Assembly (NCBI GenBank): GCA_017397925.1
Contig: JAFQHO010000010.1
Span: 1 to 59,465 of the forward strand
Direction of reading: 5' to 3'
Origin: Ruminococcus sp.
Lineage (GTDB): Bacteria; Bacillota; Clostridia; Oscillospirales; Ruminococcaceae
DNA: 59,465 nt
A program made the position numbers and the translations under genes. Positions 26,460-37,071 of this stretch are shown piece by piece. The notes beneath the pieces were generated by a model. That model saw only the letters and a program-made list of their open reading frames with translations, was not told the DNA's origin and did not search any database. How positions within the stretch are numbered: position 1 is the stretch's first letter; each line of letters opens with the position of its first letter.

Positions 26460-28792
<2,333 letters not shown>

Positions 28793-28794
28793 CT

Positions 28795-29205
28795 ATGGCT
28801 AAAACCTTTTATCTGGAGATTATCACCTCCAACAGGATATTTTTTCAGGGCAACTGCGAACACCTTGTAATAACAGCTATAGACGGTCATTTAGGCATAC
28901 TTCCGGGCCACGAACCCCTTGTAACCTGCCTGCCTACAGGTGAGCTGAAATATATGGTTGACGGCATATGGAAACACGCCGCCATATCCGAAGGATTTAT
29001 TGAAGTTCTCCCCGACAGGGCAGTAATTCTTGCGGATTCCTGCGAACTTCCCGAGGAAATCGATATAAAGCGGGCAGAGGAAGCAAGGGAGCGTGCCGAA
29101 GAAATGCTCCGACAGCAGCAGAGTATAAAGGAATATTACGAAACTCAGGCTGCACTCAATCGGGCAATGAACCGACTTAAAATTTCGCAAAAGCATTTCA
29201 ACTGA
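28795..29205 (+). CDS. atpC: ATP synthase F1 subunit epsilon
   Basis: Epsilon connects gamma to the c-ring and can inhibit ATP hydrolysis. The 136-residue protein has the N-terminal beta-sandwich (LEIITSNRIFFQGNCEHLVI, DGHLGILPGHEPLVT) and two C-terminal helices (EEIDIKRAEEARERAEE and AALNRAMNRLKI). There is no separate ribosome site; the ATG lies two bases after the beta stop, so translation is probably coupled. It is the last gene of the operon. Confidence 0.93.
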   Translation: MAKTFYLEIITSNRIFFQGNCEHLVITAIDGHLGILPGHEPLVTCLPTGELKYMVDGIWKHAAISEGFIEVLPDRAVILADSCELPEEIDIKRAEEARERAEEMLRQQQSIKEYYETQAALNRAMNRLKISQKHFN

Positions 29206-29292
29206 AGGGAACTTCTAAATGTTGATATAACCAAAAAACAGGTATTCAAATTGTGCAATATCTCAAAATATGTATATTTGCTTTTTATATAC

Positions 29293-29321
29293 TTGACTTT
29301 TTTCGTGAAATATTGTACAAT
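29293..29321 (+). promoter_or_regulatory. Promoter of secD-secF
   Basis: TTGACT (29293-29298) and TACAAT (29316-29321) are 17 bases apart, about 77 bases before the secD GTG start. Confidence 0.68.
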
Positions 29322-29397
29322 AATATTAATTGTCACAGACAAAAATCAATGGTAATATTCCCCAAAGAGGAGCATTACCGAATAGGAGGCATAAGAC

Positions 29398-30807
29398 GTG
29401 AAAAAGATTCACAAACTAACTTTCTTCATTGTCGTTGCTCTTATTGCGTTATTCACAGTATCCGCACTTACAGGATTTGACTACTATTACGGCGATAATA
29501 AGACTACCGTCGTAAAAGGTATCGATGACATTCGTCTTGGTATTGACATCCAGGGCGGTGTTGACGTTACTTTTGCTCCTGCAGACGGATTCGACGCAAG
29601 CGATAAGCAGCTCGACGCAGCTACAGAAACGCTGAAAACCAGACTTAGCACTCTGGGTATCAACGACAATGAAATCTACAGTGACTATAAGTCAGACCGT
29701 ATCATCGTTCGTTTCCCCTGGCAGGCAGGTGAAAGCGAATACGATGCAGAAGCAGCTGTTAAGGAGCTTGGCGAGATGGCAGAGCTTACTTTCCGCCGCG
29801 GAAGCGATTATGATACTGACGAAGAGGGAAATATCACTCCCACAGGCGAGGTTATCCTCAAGGGTGCCGATATTGCCAGCGCTGATTATATGCAGCAGCC
29901 TGATGATTACGGCAACTTCCAGTGGGTTGTAACACTTGCCCTCAACGATTCAGGAAAGCAGGCATTTGCTCAGGCTACAGCAGAGCTTGCAGGAACAGGC
30001 ACTCCAATTTCTATCTGGATGGACAGCACTATGATTTCCGCCCCCTCTGTAAACAATGCTATTACAGACGGAAACGCAGTTATCACAGGTAACTTTGACA
30101 ATGAATCATCAAAGAAGCTTGCTGACCAGATTAACTCCGGTGCACTTCCTTTCAAAATGGAAACAACAAGCTTCAAGACAATTTCATCAACAATGGGTGA
30201 AGGCTCACTTGACGCAATTGTACTTGCAGCAGGTATCGCATTTATATTCATTGCGATTTATATGATTATTCTTTACAAGGTACCCGGTGTAGTTGCTATC
30301 ATCGGTATCATCGGACAGATTGCCGCAACACTTGCAGCTGTAACAGGTTGGTTCGGCTTTATGCCCGGCTCAACTCTCACAATCCCCGGTATTGCAGGTA
30401 TCATCCTTTCCGTTGGTATGGGTGTTGACGCAAACATTATCACCGGTGAACGTATCAAGGAAGAAATCAACTCAGGAAAATCTCTTGAGGTTGCTATCCG
30501 CGTAGCTTACAGACGTGCGTTCTCCGCTATCCTTGACGGTAACATCACAAACGTACTCATCGCTATTATCCTTATGGGTGCTTTTGGTGTTCCAACAAGC
30601 TTCTTCTCAAAGATTCTCAACAGCACAGTATTCTTTATGTTCGGTGCTACAACCGAGGGTGTTGTATACTCCTTCGGCTTCACTCTCCTTGTCGGTGTTG
30701 TATGTAACTTCATATTCGGCGTATTTGCTTCAAGACTTATGGTTACATCACTTTCCAAGTTCAAGGGACTCCAGAACAGAAAACTTTATGGAGGTAACGC
30801 TAAATGA
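29398..30807 (+). CDS. secD: Protein translocase subunit SecD
   Basis: SecD works with SecF to use the proton gradient in late steps of protein export. The 469-residue protein has an N-terminal helix, RLGIDIQGGVDVTF (the D-x-x-G-G motif), a periplasmic-type domain and six membrane helices at the C-terminus with GIAGIILSVGMGVDANIITGERIKEE. The start is GTG at 29398, supported by AGGAGG nine bases upstream. The stop overlaps the secF ATG by four bases. Confidence 0.95.
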   Translation: MKKIHKLTFFIVVALIALFTVSALTGFDYYYGDNKTTVVKGIDDIRLGIDIQGGVDVTFAPADGFDASDKQLDAATETLKTRLSTLGINDNEIYSDYKSDRIIVRFPWQAGESEYDAEAAVKELGEMAELTFRRGSDYDTDEEGNITPTGEVILKGADIASADYMQQPDDYGNFQWVVTLALNDSGKQAFAQATAELAGTGTPISIWMDSTMISAPSVNNAITDGNAVITGNFDNESSKKLADQINSGALPFKMETTSFKTISSTMGEGSLDAIVLAAGIAFIFIAIYMIILYKVPGVVAIIGIIGQIAATLAAVTGWFGFMPGSTLTIPGIAGIILSVGMGVDANIITGERIKEEINSGKSLEVAIRVAYRRAFSAILDGNITNVLIAIILMGAFGVPTSFFSKILNSTVFFMFGATTEGVVYSFGFTLLVGVVCNFIFGVFASRLMVTSLSKFKGLQNRKLYGGNAK

Positions 30808-31805
30808 GTAATATAGACAGCAAAATCAAAAAGAAAGCTACCTCCTCCACTGCATCTGCACCTGCAGCTGCAATCAATCAGAAGGTATACAACTTCTGTA
30901 ATAAGAAACGTATGATTCTTGCAATCGTTATATGCGTTGCAGTTGCTCTTTTAGCAGGTATTCTTATCAGAGGAGTAAACCTTGCAATTGAATTCAAGGG
31001 CGGTACAATGCTTACCTACTCTTACGACGGCGAGCTTAACACAAACGATGTAAGCTCCGCAGTACAGGGTGTTGTAAACTCTCCTGTTACAATCCGTACA
31101 GGTGAAAGCCTTGACGGAAGCGGTCATCAGATTACAATTTCCTTCACATCAAATGAAGGACTTAACGCTGACAGACAGTTTGAACTTACAAATGCTCTTA
31201 ATGAGAAATTCCCTGACAACAAGCTTGAGCTTTTCGATTCCAACGACGTAAGCCCTGCTTCAGGACGTGAATTCCTGCTTAAATGCCTTTTAGCTGTAAT
31301 CCTTGCGGCTATCCTGATCATTATCTATATTGCAATCCGATTCAGAAAAATCGGTGGCTGGCTTGCTGGTTTGTGTTCAATTTTTGCACTGCTTCATGAC
31401 CTTATGGCAGCACTTGCAGCTTCAATCCTTTTTGGATTTGAGTTCAATGCAAATATTGTTGCGGTAATCCTGACAATTCTCGGTTATTCTATCAATAACA
31501 CAATCGTTATCTACGACAGAATCAGAGAAAACAAGTCACTTTACCCCAATCTTACACTTAATGAGCTTATCAATATGGGATGTACACAGTCACTTACTCG
31601 TTCTATCAGAACATCAATCACAACAATCGGCACAATGGTAGTTGTATCAATTGTTGTACTCATAAGCGGCTATACATCACTTCTCAGCTTCTCAATTCCC
31701 CTTATCTTCGGTCTTCTTTCAGGTACTTACTCTTCACTTTTCGTGGCACCTGTAACATGGTCCTGGCTGGTTGGAAGAAAGAAAGCAAAGTCTTCCAAGA
31801 AGTAA
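30804..31805 (+). CDS. secF: Protein translocase subunit SecF
   Basis: The 333-residue SecF has an N-terminal membrane helix, AIEFKGGTMLTYSY (the F-K-G-G motif that mirrors SecD), a short external domain, and helices containing ILGYSINNTIVIYDRIREN and TRSIRTSITTIGTMV. It forms the SecDF complex with the preceding gene. A long basic, Ala-rich N-terminal tail precedes the first helix. GGAGG precedes the ATG at 30804. Confidence 0.95.
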   Translation: MSNIDSKIKKKATSSTASAPAAAINQKVYNFCNKKRMILAIVICVAVALLAGILIRGVNLAIEFKGGTMLTYSYDGELNTNDVSSAVQGVVNSPVTIRTGESLDGSGHQITISFTSNEGLNADRQFELTNALNEKFPDNKLELFDSNDVSPASGREFLLKCLLAVILAAILIIIYIAIRFRKIGGWLAGLCSIFALLHDLMAALAASILFGFEFNANIVAVILTILGYSINNTIVIYDRIRENKSLYPNLTLNELINMGCTQSLTRSIRTSITTIGTMVVVSIVVLISGYTSLLSFSIPLIFGLLSGTYSSLFVAPVTWSWLVGRKKAKSSKK

Positions 31806-31816
31806 TACAAAAAATA

Positions 31817-31852
31817 AGAGTTAAGAATCCAAGCGATTCTTAACTCTTTTTT
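31817..31852 (+). terminator. Terminator of secD-secF
   Basis: AGAGTTAAGAATC (31817-31829) pairs perfectly with GATTCTTAACTCT (31835-31847), followed by TTTTT. Confidence 0.9.
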
Positions 31853-31907
31853 GTACTATAAAGATAAACCAAATTGGAATTTGACGGAATATCATTGAAA
31901 CTTGCTG

Positions 31908-32040
31908 GGGAAAACCTTTCTGAAGAAAGGTTCTTCCCCAGACCCCTTTCCAAAGACTTTCGATTTTAAATTTTCCCAACAGGGATAAATCCCTGTTGGG
32001 AAAATTAAGACGAAAGTTTTAGGGAGGGAGTTTGAGGGAT
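31908..32040. repeat. Two-hairpin intergenic repeat after secF
   Basis: Hairpin one: CTGGGGAAAACCTTTC (31915-31930) with GAAAGGTTCTTCCCCAG (up to 31941). Hairpin two: ATTTTCCCAACAGGG with CCCTGTTGGGAAAAT around 31970-32004, closed by an outer ACTTTCG/CGAAAGT pair. The layout looks like an intergenic repeat unit rather than a terminator, since a full terminator already follows secF. No second copy was seen in this window. Confidence 0.55.
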
Positions 32041-32054
32041 ATGTTCGTCAGATT

Positions 32055-33431
32055 TTAATTTATCTTACCAGCTGCTTTTTGTATTTTTTCCTTAACCTTA
32101 ATGGAGCTTTTCACCTTTTTGATAACAAGTCCTGAAATAAGGAGAATTGCACCGATACAAGCCGCATATAAAGCTGTAGGAAGAAGAAGCGTACTGCTCA
32201 GATAGCAAAGGAAATCACCTGTTACAGCATATCCGAGAGCCGCACCTGCTGATGCAGCTACAGCTGCAAGAAGCACAGCAAATCCACTCCAAGCGAATAT
32301 ATTGCCAAGAAATCCAAGAATATGTCTGCCGCTGCGGTTTACAATAACAGCAACCCATATCATAAGGACAATGGAAAGCGCCGCAAGGATACCTATTGTA
32401 ACATAAGAAAGTATATAGCCGATGCTTTCAAGGCGGAATTTCAGCTCCCAGCCAATTTTGCTTACAGAGAACTTTTCAGCCGTTTCGTGAGCTGCAAGGC
32501 TGCTGCGGATAGCATTATAATCAGCTGTCTGCATTTCATAGCCGAAAATCTCTGTGCCTCTGTCGTGATTTGCCTTAAAGAAATCAATGATTTCATTTTC
32601 CGTGAGAGTAGGCTCCTCCCCTACCCCGTCAATTATGTAATCCGCATACGCTTCAAGCTTATCGGCACAGAAGCCCGTGAAATCAGTACCTGCAAGATAA
32701 AGAGTAAATTCGGTTTTATCCGCAAAGCTGTGAGTAGCCTTGTCAAAATCCGTTTCGTAGTAAAGATTTTCCGCTAAAGTCATATCGTTGAAACGGGCAT
32801 TGATGACCGCCCATTTATCAAGTCCATCAGCAATATTGTGAAGATTTGTCCCCGTAAATCCAAGCTTTAAGCTGAAAAACAGGCTTACAGCAATGAGAAG
32901 TGCAGCAGCTATAAACGATACAATCGACGCTCCTAAAAGTCGTCCGAATCCAGTTTTAGCAGGCGTGACAGGAGGAGTTACAGGCTGCTCATCACTCTTA
33001 ACAGGGGCAGCTGTGCTATTTACCGCTGCATTTTCACGCTCTTTTTCTATGAAAGGCTCATTCTTCGGAGCTTCATTAATCGGCTCGCGGACAGGTTTAT
33101 TTTCAACCTCATCAGAAGAAAATACCACTTCTTTTTTATCACTGTGGACAGGCGGCGGCAGGATTTCTTCCTCGATTTCGGGAACAGGCTCCGCTGTCAT
33201 CTCAGGTTCAGGAAGTATTTCGGCCGTTTCATCAACAACAGGCTCCGGCAAAACAGATATATCTTCACTTACATCTGTTTCAACTGCCTCAGAAGCATAT
33301 TCAGGGAAATCGTCCACTCTGTTTTCTCTTACAATTCCTCCTGTAACGGGATTTTTCAGCATAGCACCGCAGCCGATGCAAAAATAAAGATTATCATCAT
33401 CGTAAGCTGCACCACATATTTTACATTTCAT
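32055..33431 (-). CDS. Zinc-ribbon membrane protein, unknown function
   Basis: The 458-residue protein opens with a zinc ribbon (Cys3, Cys6, Cys18, Cys21 in MKCKIC and YFCIGCG). Next is an acidic, Pro/Glu/Val-rich linker to about residue 145, a membrane helix (GASIVSFIAAALLIAVSLFF), an extracytoplasmic domain of about 140 residues, and three more C-terminal helices. I do not recognise the outer domain. GGAGGATG lies before the ATG. A perfect promoter precedes it. It neighbours mscL and a second zinc-ribbon protein (34079-35578), hinting at a membrane or envelope-stress theme, but that is inference. Confidence 0.7.
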   Translation of the reverse strand: MKCKICGAAYDDDNLYFCIGCGAMLKNPVTGGIVRENRVDDFPEYASEAVETDVSEDISVLPEPVVDETAEILPEPEMTAEPVPEIEEEILPPPVHSDKKEVVFSSDEVENKPVREPINEAPKNEPFIEKERENAAVNSTAAPVKSDEQPVTPPVTPAKTGFGRLLGASIVSFIAAALLIAVSLFFSLKLGFTGTNLHNIADGLDKWAVINARFNDMTLAENLYYETDFDKATHSFADKTEFTLYLAGTDFTGFCADKLEAYADYIIDGVGEEPTLTENEIIDFFKANHDRGTEIFGYEMQTADYNAIRSSLAAHETAEKFSVSKIGWELKFRLESIGYILSYVTIGILAALSIVLMIWVAVIVNRSGRHILGFLGNIFAWSGFAVLLAAVAASAGAALGYAVTGDFLCYLSSTLLLPTALYAACIGAILLISGLVIKKVKSSIKVKEKIQKAAGKIN

Positions 33432-33483
33432 TTTTTACATCCTCCATTCACAGGTATTTTCCTGTATTAATTATCCATTTTAT

Positions 33484-33512
33484 ATTATACAGGTTATTTA
33501 TGATGTTGTCAA
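33484..33512 (-). promoter_or_regulatory. Promoter of the zinc-ribbon membrane protein gene
   Basis: On the minus strand TTGACA (33512-33507) and TATAAT (33489-33484) are 17 bases apart, a full consensus match. Confidence 0.8.
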
Positions 33513-33532
33513 CAGAAAAAATGTCGAAAAAT

Positions 33533-33555
33533 AAAAAGGACAGCCGATGCTGCCC
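33533..33555 (-). terminator. Terminator of mscL
   Basis: On the minus strand GGGCAGC pairs with GCTGTCC (33555-33549 with 33544-33538, one G-U), followed by TTTTTAT. Confidence 0.8.
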
Positions 33556-33569
33556 TCTTTATATGTAGA

Positions 33570-33998
33570 CTATTCTGTTTTGCTGTTTGTTGATGCTGTA
33601 CCTGCAGCCTGTGCCTTAAGAAGGTCTCTGATTTCTGTGAGAAGCTCTTCTTCCTTAGTAGGCTTTGCAGGTGCAGGAGGTGCTGCTTCCTGCTGCTTCT
33701 TCATCTTGGCAATAAGTGATGTAACAGCCTTCATAATGAAGAATACAACAGCTGCCATAATGAGGAAGTTCACAACATCCATAAAGAATGCGCCGATTCT
33801 GAGCTCAGCCTTCCACAGTGTAATTGAGAATCCATTGATACCACCATAGCTGAAGAAACCGAGGATAGGTGAAATGATATTATCAAGCAGAGAGGTAACA
33901 AGACCTGAGAAAGCTCCGCCGATAATAACACCGATTGCCATATCAATGATGTTTCCCTTGGTGATAAACGCCTTGAATTCTTCCATTAACTTCTTCAT
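33570..33998 (-). CDS. mscL: Large-conductance mechanosensitive channel MscL
   Basis: MscL opens under membrane tension and releases solutes on osmotic downshock. The 142-residue protein has the N-terminal amphipathic helix (EEFKAFITKGNIIDMAIGVIIGGAF), the first pore helix with the GxxxG-like glycine pattern, a short periplasmic loop (SYGGINGFSITLWKAELRIG), the second helix and a C-terminal helix (TKEEELLTEIRDLLKAQ) after a Pro/Ala linker. AGGAG lies nine bases upstream of the ATG. The family is certain. Confidence 0.96.
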   Translation of the reverse strand: MKKLMEEFKAFITKGNIIDMAIGVIIGGAFSGLVTSLLDNIISPILGFFSYGGINGFSITLWKAELRIGAFFMDVVNFLIMAAVVFFIMKAVTSLIAKMKKQQEAAPPAPAKPTKEEELLTEIRDLLKAQAAGTASTNSKTE

Positions 33999-34025
33999 TT
34001 TTTCTTTTCTCCTTTTATTTACTCG

Positions 34026-34061
34026 GGGATATCCCTTTTATTTAAATGAGCTACCTCATTT
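34026..34061. repeat. Two short inverted repeats between mscL and the upstream gene
   Basis: GGGATATCCC (34026-34035) is a perfect palindrome and AAATGAG-CTAC-CTCATTT (34044-34061) a hairpin. The hairpin follows the minus-strand stop at 34079 without a good T-run, so it may be a weak terminator or part of the mscL leader. Confidence 0.4.
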
Positions 34062-34078
34062 ATTACTTTATATTTTCT

Positions 34079-35578
34079 TTACATTTCAGGCAACGACGGT
34101 ATTTCCACAGTCTTTTCACGTGATGTCTTTTTAGCCCGCATATATTCAGGAAGCTCGATTTTGTCAAGCTCGCTTTCATAGGGGTTTTTCTTCTTTGGCA
34201 TAGCCTCAACAGCTTGAATATCCTGAGACATTATCGCCTCGCGATGTTCGTGTACAGCTTCTTCAATATCATTAGCGTCAACGCTGTCTGTATATCCCAT
34301 AGATACCCTTGATTTCACATTGAGATTTTCCGAGAGAAGTGATGCATCAACCTCGCGTGTTTCTTCCATAGCACGATGTTTATGCTTTCCCGAACTCACA
34401 GTAAGGTCATCAGACGCACTTTCCTTGACTTGTCGCATATAAAGATTGTTTATTTTACTGGAATCGTTTTTCTCCAGCTTAGAACCGTCAACTACAGGCA
34501 TATCGCCCATAACGCCGTCAGATTTCATCTTCTCCTGCAAACGCTTTTTGCGTCTGTTGTCGATATCCGCAAAGGGATCCTCGGGAATTATCGGGTCAGG
34601 TTCAGCTTTGCCAAAGAAATCATTTTCCTTTTCGTGAGAAACTGCCTTCTTGCTGCCTTCATCAAAAAAGTCCCAGAACGCCTGTTTTTCGTCCTTTTCG
34701 GGTTCGACTTCCTTGACCGGTTCCGGCTGTGCCGCCTGAAGCTGAGGCTGCATCTGCTGCTGTGGAATGCCCTGCATTGGCATTCCGCCCATTGGCTGAA
34801 TCTGCGGCTGACCGTAAAGGGGCATACCATTCTGGTCATAACCGATTATCTGGGGCTGTGCATACATCATCGGCTGCATCTGTGGCTGACCGTAAAGGGG
34901 CATACCGTTCTGGTCATAGCCGATTATCTGCGGCTGTGCCTGCATTTGCGGCTGTCCATAAAGGGGCATACCGTTCTGGTCATAACCGATTATCTGTGGC
35001 TGAGCGTACATCATCGGCTGCGGCTGTCCGTAAAGTGGCATGCCATTCTGATCGTAACCTATTATCTGCGGTTGAACGTACATCATCGGCTGTGGCTGTC
35101 CGTAAAGGGGCATACCATTCTGGTCATAGCCGATTATCTGCGGCTGTGCATACATCATCGGCTGCTGCATTGGCTGCATCTGCTGCATATAAGGATTAGC
35201 AGGAGGCTGACCATATGCTGCACCCTGACTATACATCGGCTGCTGAGGCTGTACAGGCTGCGGCGGCTGAGGTACAGGCAATGGTGCCATAGCAGGATCA
35301 TCATACACACTGAAATCAAATTCCTCATCAGATTGGTTAAGCTCATCAGAGGTATACATTTTCTTTTTACTTTCAGCAGGCGCGGTATCTCTTATGACAA
35401 AGGTACCCTCTCCCATAGTAAATCCGCCGCTGTTTTCATTAAATTCTTCTTCGGCGTGATAATTTCCGCGGTCTACTGCCTCGTAGTTTACTTCTGATGG
35501 ATTTTCCATATTATTTCCACATTTTACGCAGAATTTAAAACCATTTTCATTTTCTGTTCCGCAAGCGCTGCATACCAC
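34079..35578 (-). CDS. Zinc-ribbon protein with five Gln/Pro-rich tandem repeats
   Basis: The 499-residue protein starts with a zinc ribbon (Cys3, Cys6, Cys17, Cys20; MVCSAC and FCVKCG). A disordered Pro/Gln region follows, with five near-identical units built on PQIIGYDQNGMPLYGQPQ (about residues 140-265). The C-terminal half is charged and probably disordered, with KKKNPYESELDKIELPEYMR near the end. There is no membrane segment. Repeat units also agree closely at DNA level, so copy number may vary between strains. The function is unknown. It shares its N-terminal fold with the protein at 32055-33431. Confidence 0.75.
   Translation of the reverse strand: MVCSACGTENENGFKFCVKCGNNMENPSEVNYEAVDRGNYHAEEEFNENSGGFTMGEGTFVIRDTAPAESKKKMYTSDELNQSDEEFDFSVYDDPAMAPLPVPQPPQPVQPQQPMYSQGAAYGQPPANPYMQQMQPMQQPMMYAQPQIIGYDQNGMPLYGQPQPMMYVQPQIIGYDQNGMPLYGQPQPMMYAQPQIIGYDQNGMPLYGQPQMQAQPQIIGYDQNGMPLYGQPQMQPMMYAQPQIIGYDQNGMPLYGQPQIQPMGGMPMQGIPQQQMQPQLQAAQPEPVKEVEPEKDEKQAFWDFFDEGSKKAVSHEKENDFFGKAEPDPIIPEDPFADIDNRRKKRLQEKMKSDGVMGDMPVVDGSKLEKNDSSKINNLYMRQVKESASDDLTVSSGKHKHRAMEETREVDASLLSENLNVKSRVSMGYTDSVDANDIEEAVHEHREAIMSQDIQAVEAMPKKKNPYESELDKIELPEYMRAKKTSREKTVEIPSLPEM
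34798..35165 (-). repeat. In-frame tandem repeat, five units of about 66-80 bp
   Basis: Five DNA units encode PQIIGYDQNGMPLYGQPQ with spacers such as PMMYA or MQAQ. The unit core GGCATACC(A/G)TTCTGGTCATA recurs near 34826, 34899, 34965, 35038 (diverged) and 35112. The unit length differs in the fourth copy, where the MMY element is missing. Confidence 0.85.
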
Positions 35579-35635
35579 GACAAATCACTCCTTCCATATT
35601 CTGTTCCGCATTTCTCATTTTCTTGTCTATAATCT

Positions 35636-35664
35636 ATTATAACATTTCCCGAGTTTTTTTGCAA
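35636..35664 (-). promoter_or_regulatory. Promoter of the repeat-bearing zinc-ribbon gene
   Basis: On the minus strand TTGCAA (35664-35659) and TATAAT (35641-35636) are 17 bases apart. The rest of the 309-base divergent gap (35579-35887) is AT-rich, with only a possible TATAAT at 35825-35830 for the plus-strand gene. Confidence 0.68.
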
Positions 35665-35887
35665 TACCCCTGAGACAAAATATCATATATTAATTAATTC
35701 TGACAGGTATATTTTTTATATCTCATATCCATATTTAGCATAATTTAAACATCCTTTTTTATTCATTTCGCCGATATATTAAGAAAACTGTATGAAAACA
35801 CTGTATTTTTTTCTCAATACGTGTTATAATAACAGTAATTGCAGAAAAATAAACCGTGTAGAAAAAATTTACAGGAGCTGAAAAAAT

Positions 35888-37036
35888 ATGCCTAAAGACA
35901 TCAGCAAAGAAAAAAGTATAAGAAAAGCTAAAACAACCGTTGAGCTTGTTATATGTGCTGTTATTCTCGGCACGTCAGTCTTTCTCGGCAAAAGCTGTTT
36001 TGACCGCGTAAAAGTTGTCCCATCAACAAATAAGGAAGCGACAAAAATAGAAGAAATTGAAATTCCTGACCCCTCTACAGCTGTTGACCCGAATAAAATC
36101 GTTTTCGCCCCCTCTCCTATCGAAACAAAGAAGAAATTCAGCGGAAATCTTATACTCGTCAACAACGATAACGAATATTTCAGCACAGGTACTGAAAATC
36201 TCGTCAGCATTATGACAAAAAATGACGAAGCAGGACGCTCAACCTTTACTGCTGTTGATTATGACTATACCATACTTGAACCAGCATATGAGCCACTTGC
36301 AAAAATGGTAGATGACTGGCACGAAATTTACAATAACGATACCCTCATTGTATACGGCTCACACCGTACCAAAGAGTTCCAGCAGCAGCTTTATGACCAA
36401 TTCACAGCAGACACCTCAGGCGACGGAGAAGCGCCTATTGTAGCACTTCCCGGATTCAGCGAACACGAAACAGGTCTTGCTTTTGATTTCAGCGAAACCA
36501 CAGAATACAACTATCAGGGCACAGGCGACTTCCAGTGGCTTAACAACAACTGCCATAAATACGGCTTTGTTATACGCTATACCGAGGAAAAGGAAGCTAT
36601 AACAGAATACCGCAGTGAACCGTGGCATTTCCGCTATGTGGGCATACCTCACGCTAAATATATGACAGAGAATAACCTCTGCCTTGAGGAGTACATCGAA
36701 CTGCTCCGCAATGCCTACAATTACAACGATGAGCATCTGAAAATCAACGACGAATACGGTGCAGCATATGAAATATACTTCTATCCCTCGGACGATGCCG
36801 CAGAAGTCACAAACGTACCTGTTCCCACAGGCGTAAAGTACGAGATATCGGGAAATAACGTAGACGGCTTTATTGTAACGGTTCACGTTGATGAAAAGAC
36901 GGAAATCGGAAGCGAAAACCTCTCTTTTACAACATCACCTTATTCATTCTCAGCCACAACAACTGCCGATTCATCGGCAGAAACAACAGCTGATACAACA
37001 ACGGACTCCACAACAGAAACAACCGTAGCATATTGA
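35888..37036 (+). CDS. Membrane-anchored M15 family D-alanyl-D-alanine carboxypeptidase (VanY/DacB-like)
   Basis: The 382-residue protein has an N-terminal membrane anchor (VELVICAVILGTSVFLG) and a zinc peptidase domain of the M15B type. Zinc ligands and catalytic residues are visible: YGSHRTKEFQQQLYD, PGFSEHETGLAFDF (His and Asp ligands) and EPWHFRYVG (catalytic Glu and His ligand). It would trim D-Ala from peptidoglycan stem peptides outside the membrane. A C-terminal domain of about 90 residues ends in a Thr/Ser/Ala-rich low-complexity tail. CAGGAGCT precedes the ATG. VanY-like activity is inferred from family; there is no vanA-type cluster here. Confidence 0.88.
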   Translation: MPKDISKEKSIRKAKTTVELVICAVILGTSVFLGKSCFDRVKVVPSTNKEATKIEEIEIPDPSTAVDPNKIVFAPSPIETKKKFSGNLILVNNDNEYFSTGTENLVSIMTKNDEAGRSTFTAVDYDYTILEPAYEPLAKMVDDWHEIYNNDTLIVYGSHRTKEFQQQLYDQFTADTSGDGEAPIVALPGFSEHETGLAFDFSETTEYNYQGTGDFQWLNNNCHKYGFVIRYTEEKEAITEYRSEPWHFRYVGIPHAKYMTENNLCLEEYIELLRNAYNYNDEHLKINDEYGAAYEIYFYPSDDAAEVTNVPVPTGVKYEISGNNVDGFIVTVHVDEKTEIGSENLSFTTSPYSFSATTTADSSAETTADTTTDSTTETTVAY

Positions 37037-37042
37037 TTTATT

Positions 37043-37067
37043 CGGCAGGATTTTTCCTGCCGTTTCT
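37043..37067 (+). terminator. Terminator of the M15 peptidase gene
   Basis: CGGCAGGA (37043-37050) pairs with TCCTGCCG (37055-37062), followed by TTTCTATT. It is short of T but lies between convergent genes. Confidence 0.7.
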
Positions 37068-37071
37068 ATTA

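Noticed and set aside
34798-35165. Possible CRISPR array
   Set aside because: The regularly spaced repeats are in frame inside a coding region and the spacers are also related; there are no cas genes.
34376-35497. Plus-strand 373-residue open frame
   Set aside because: It is the antisense shadow of the repeat-bearing zinc-ribbon gene; its His/Leu/Arg repeats come from the same tandem DNA units, and no ribosome site or promoter fits.
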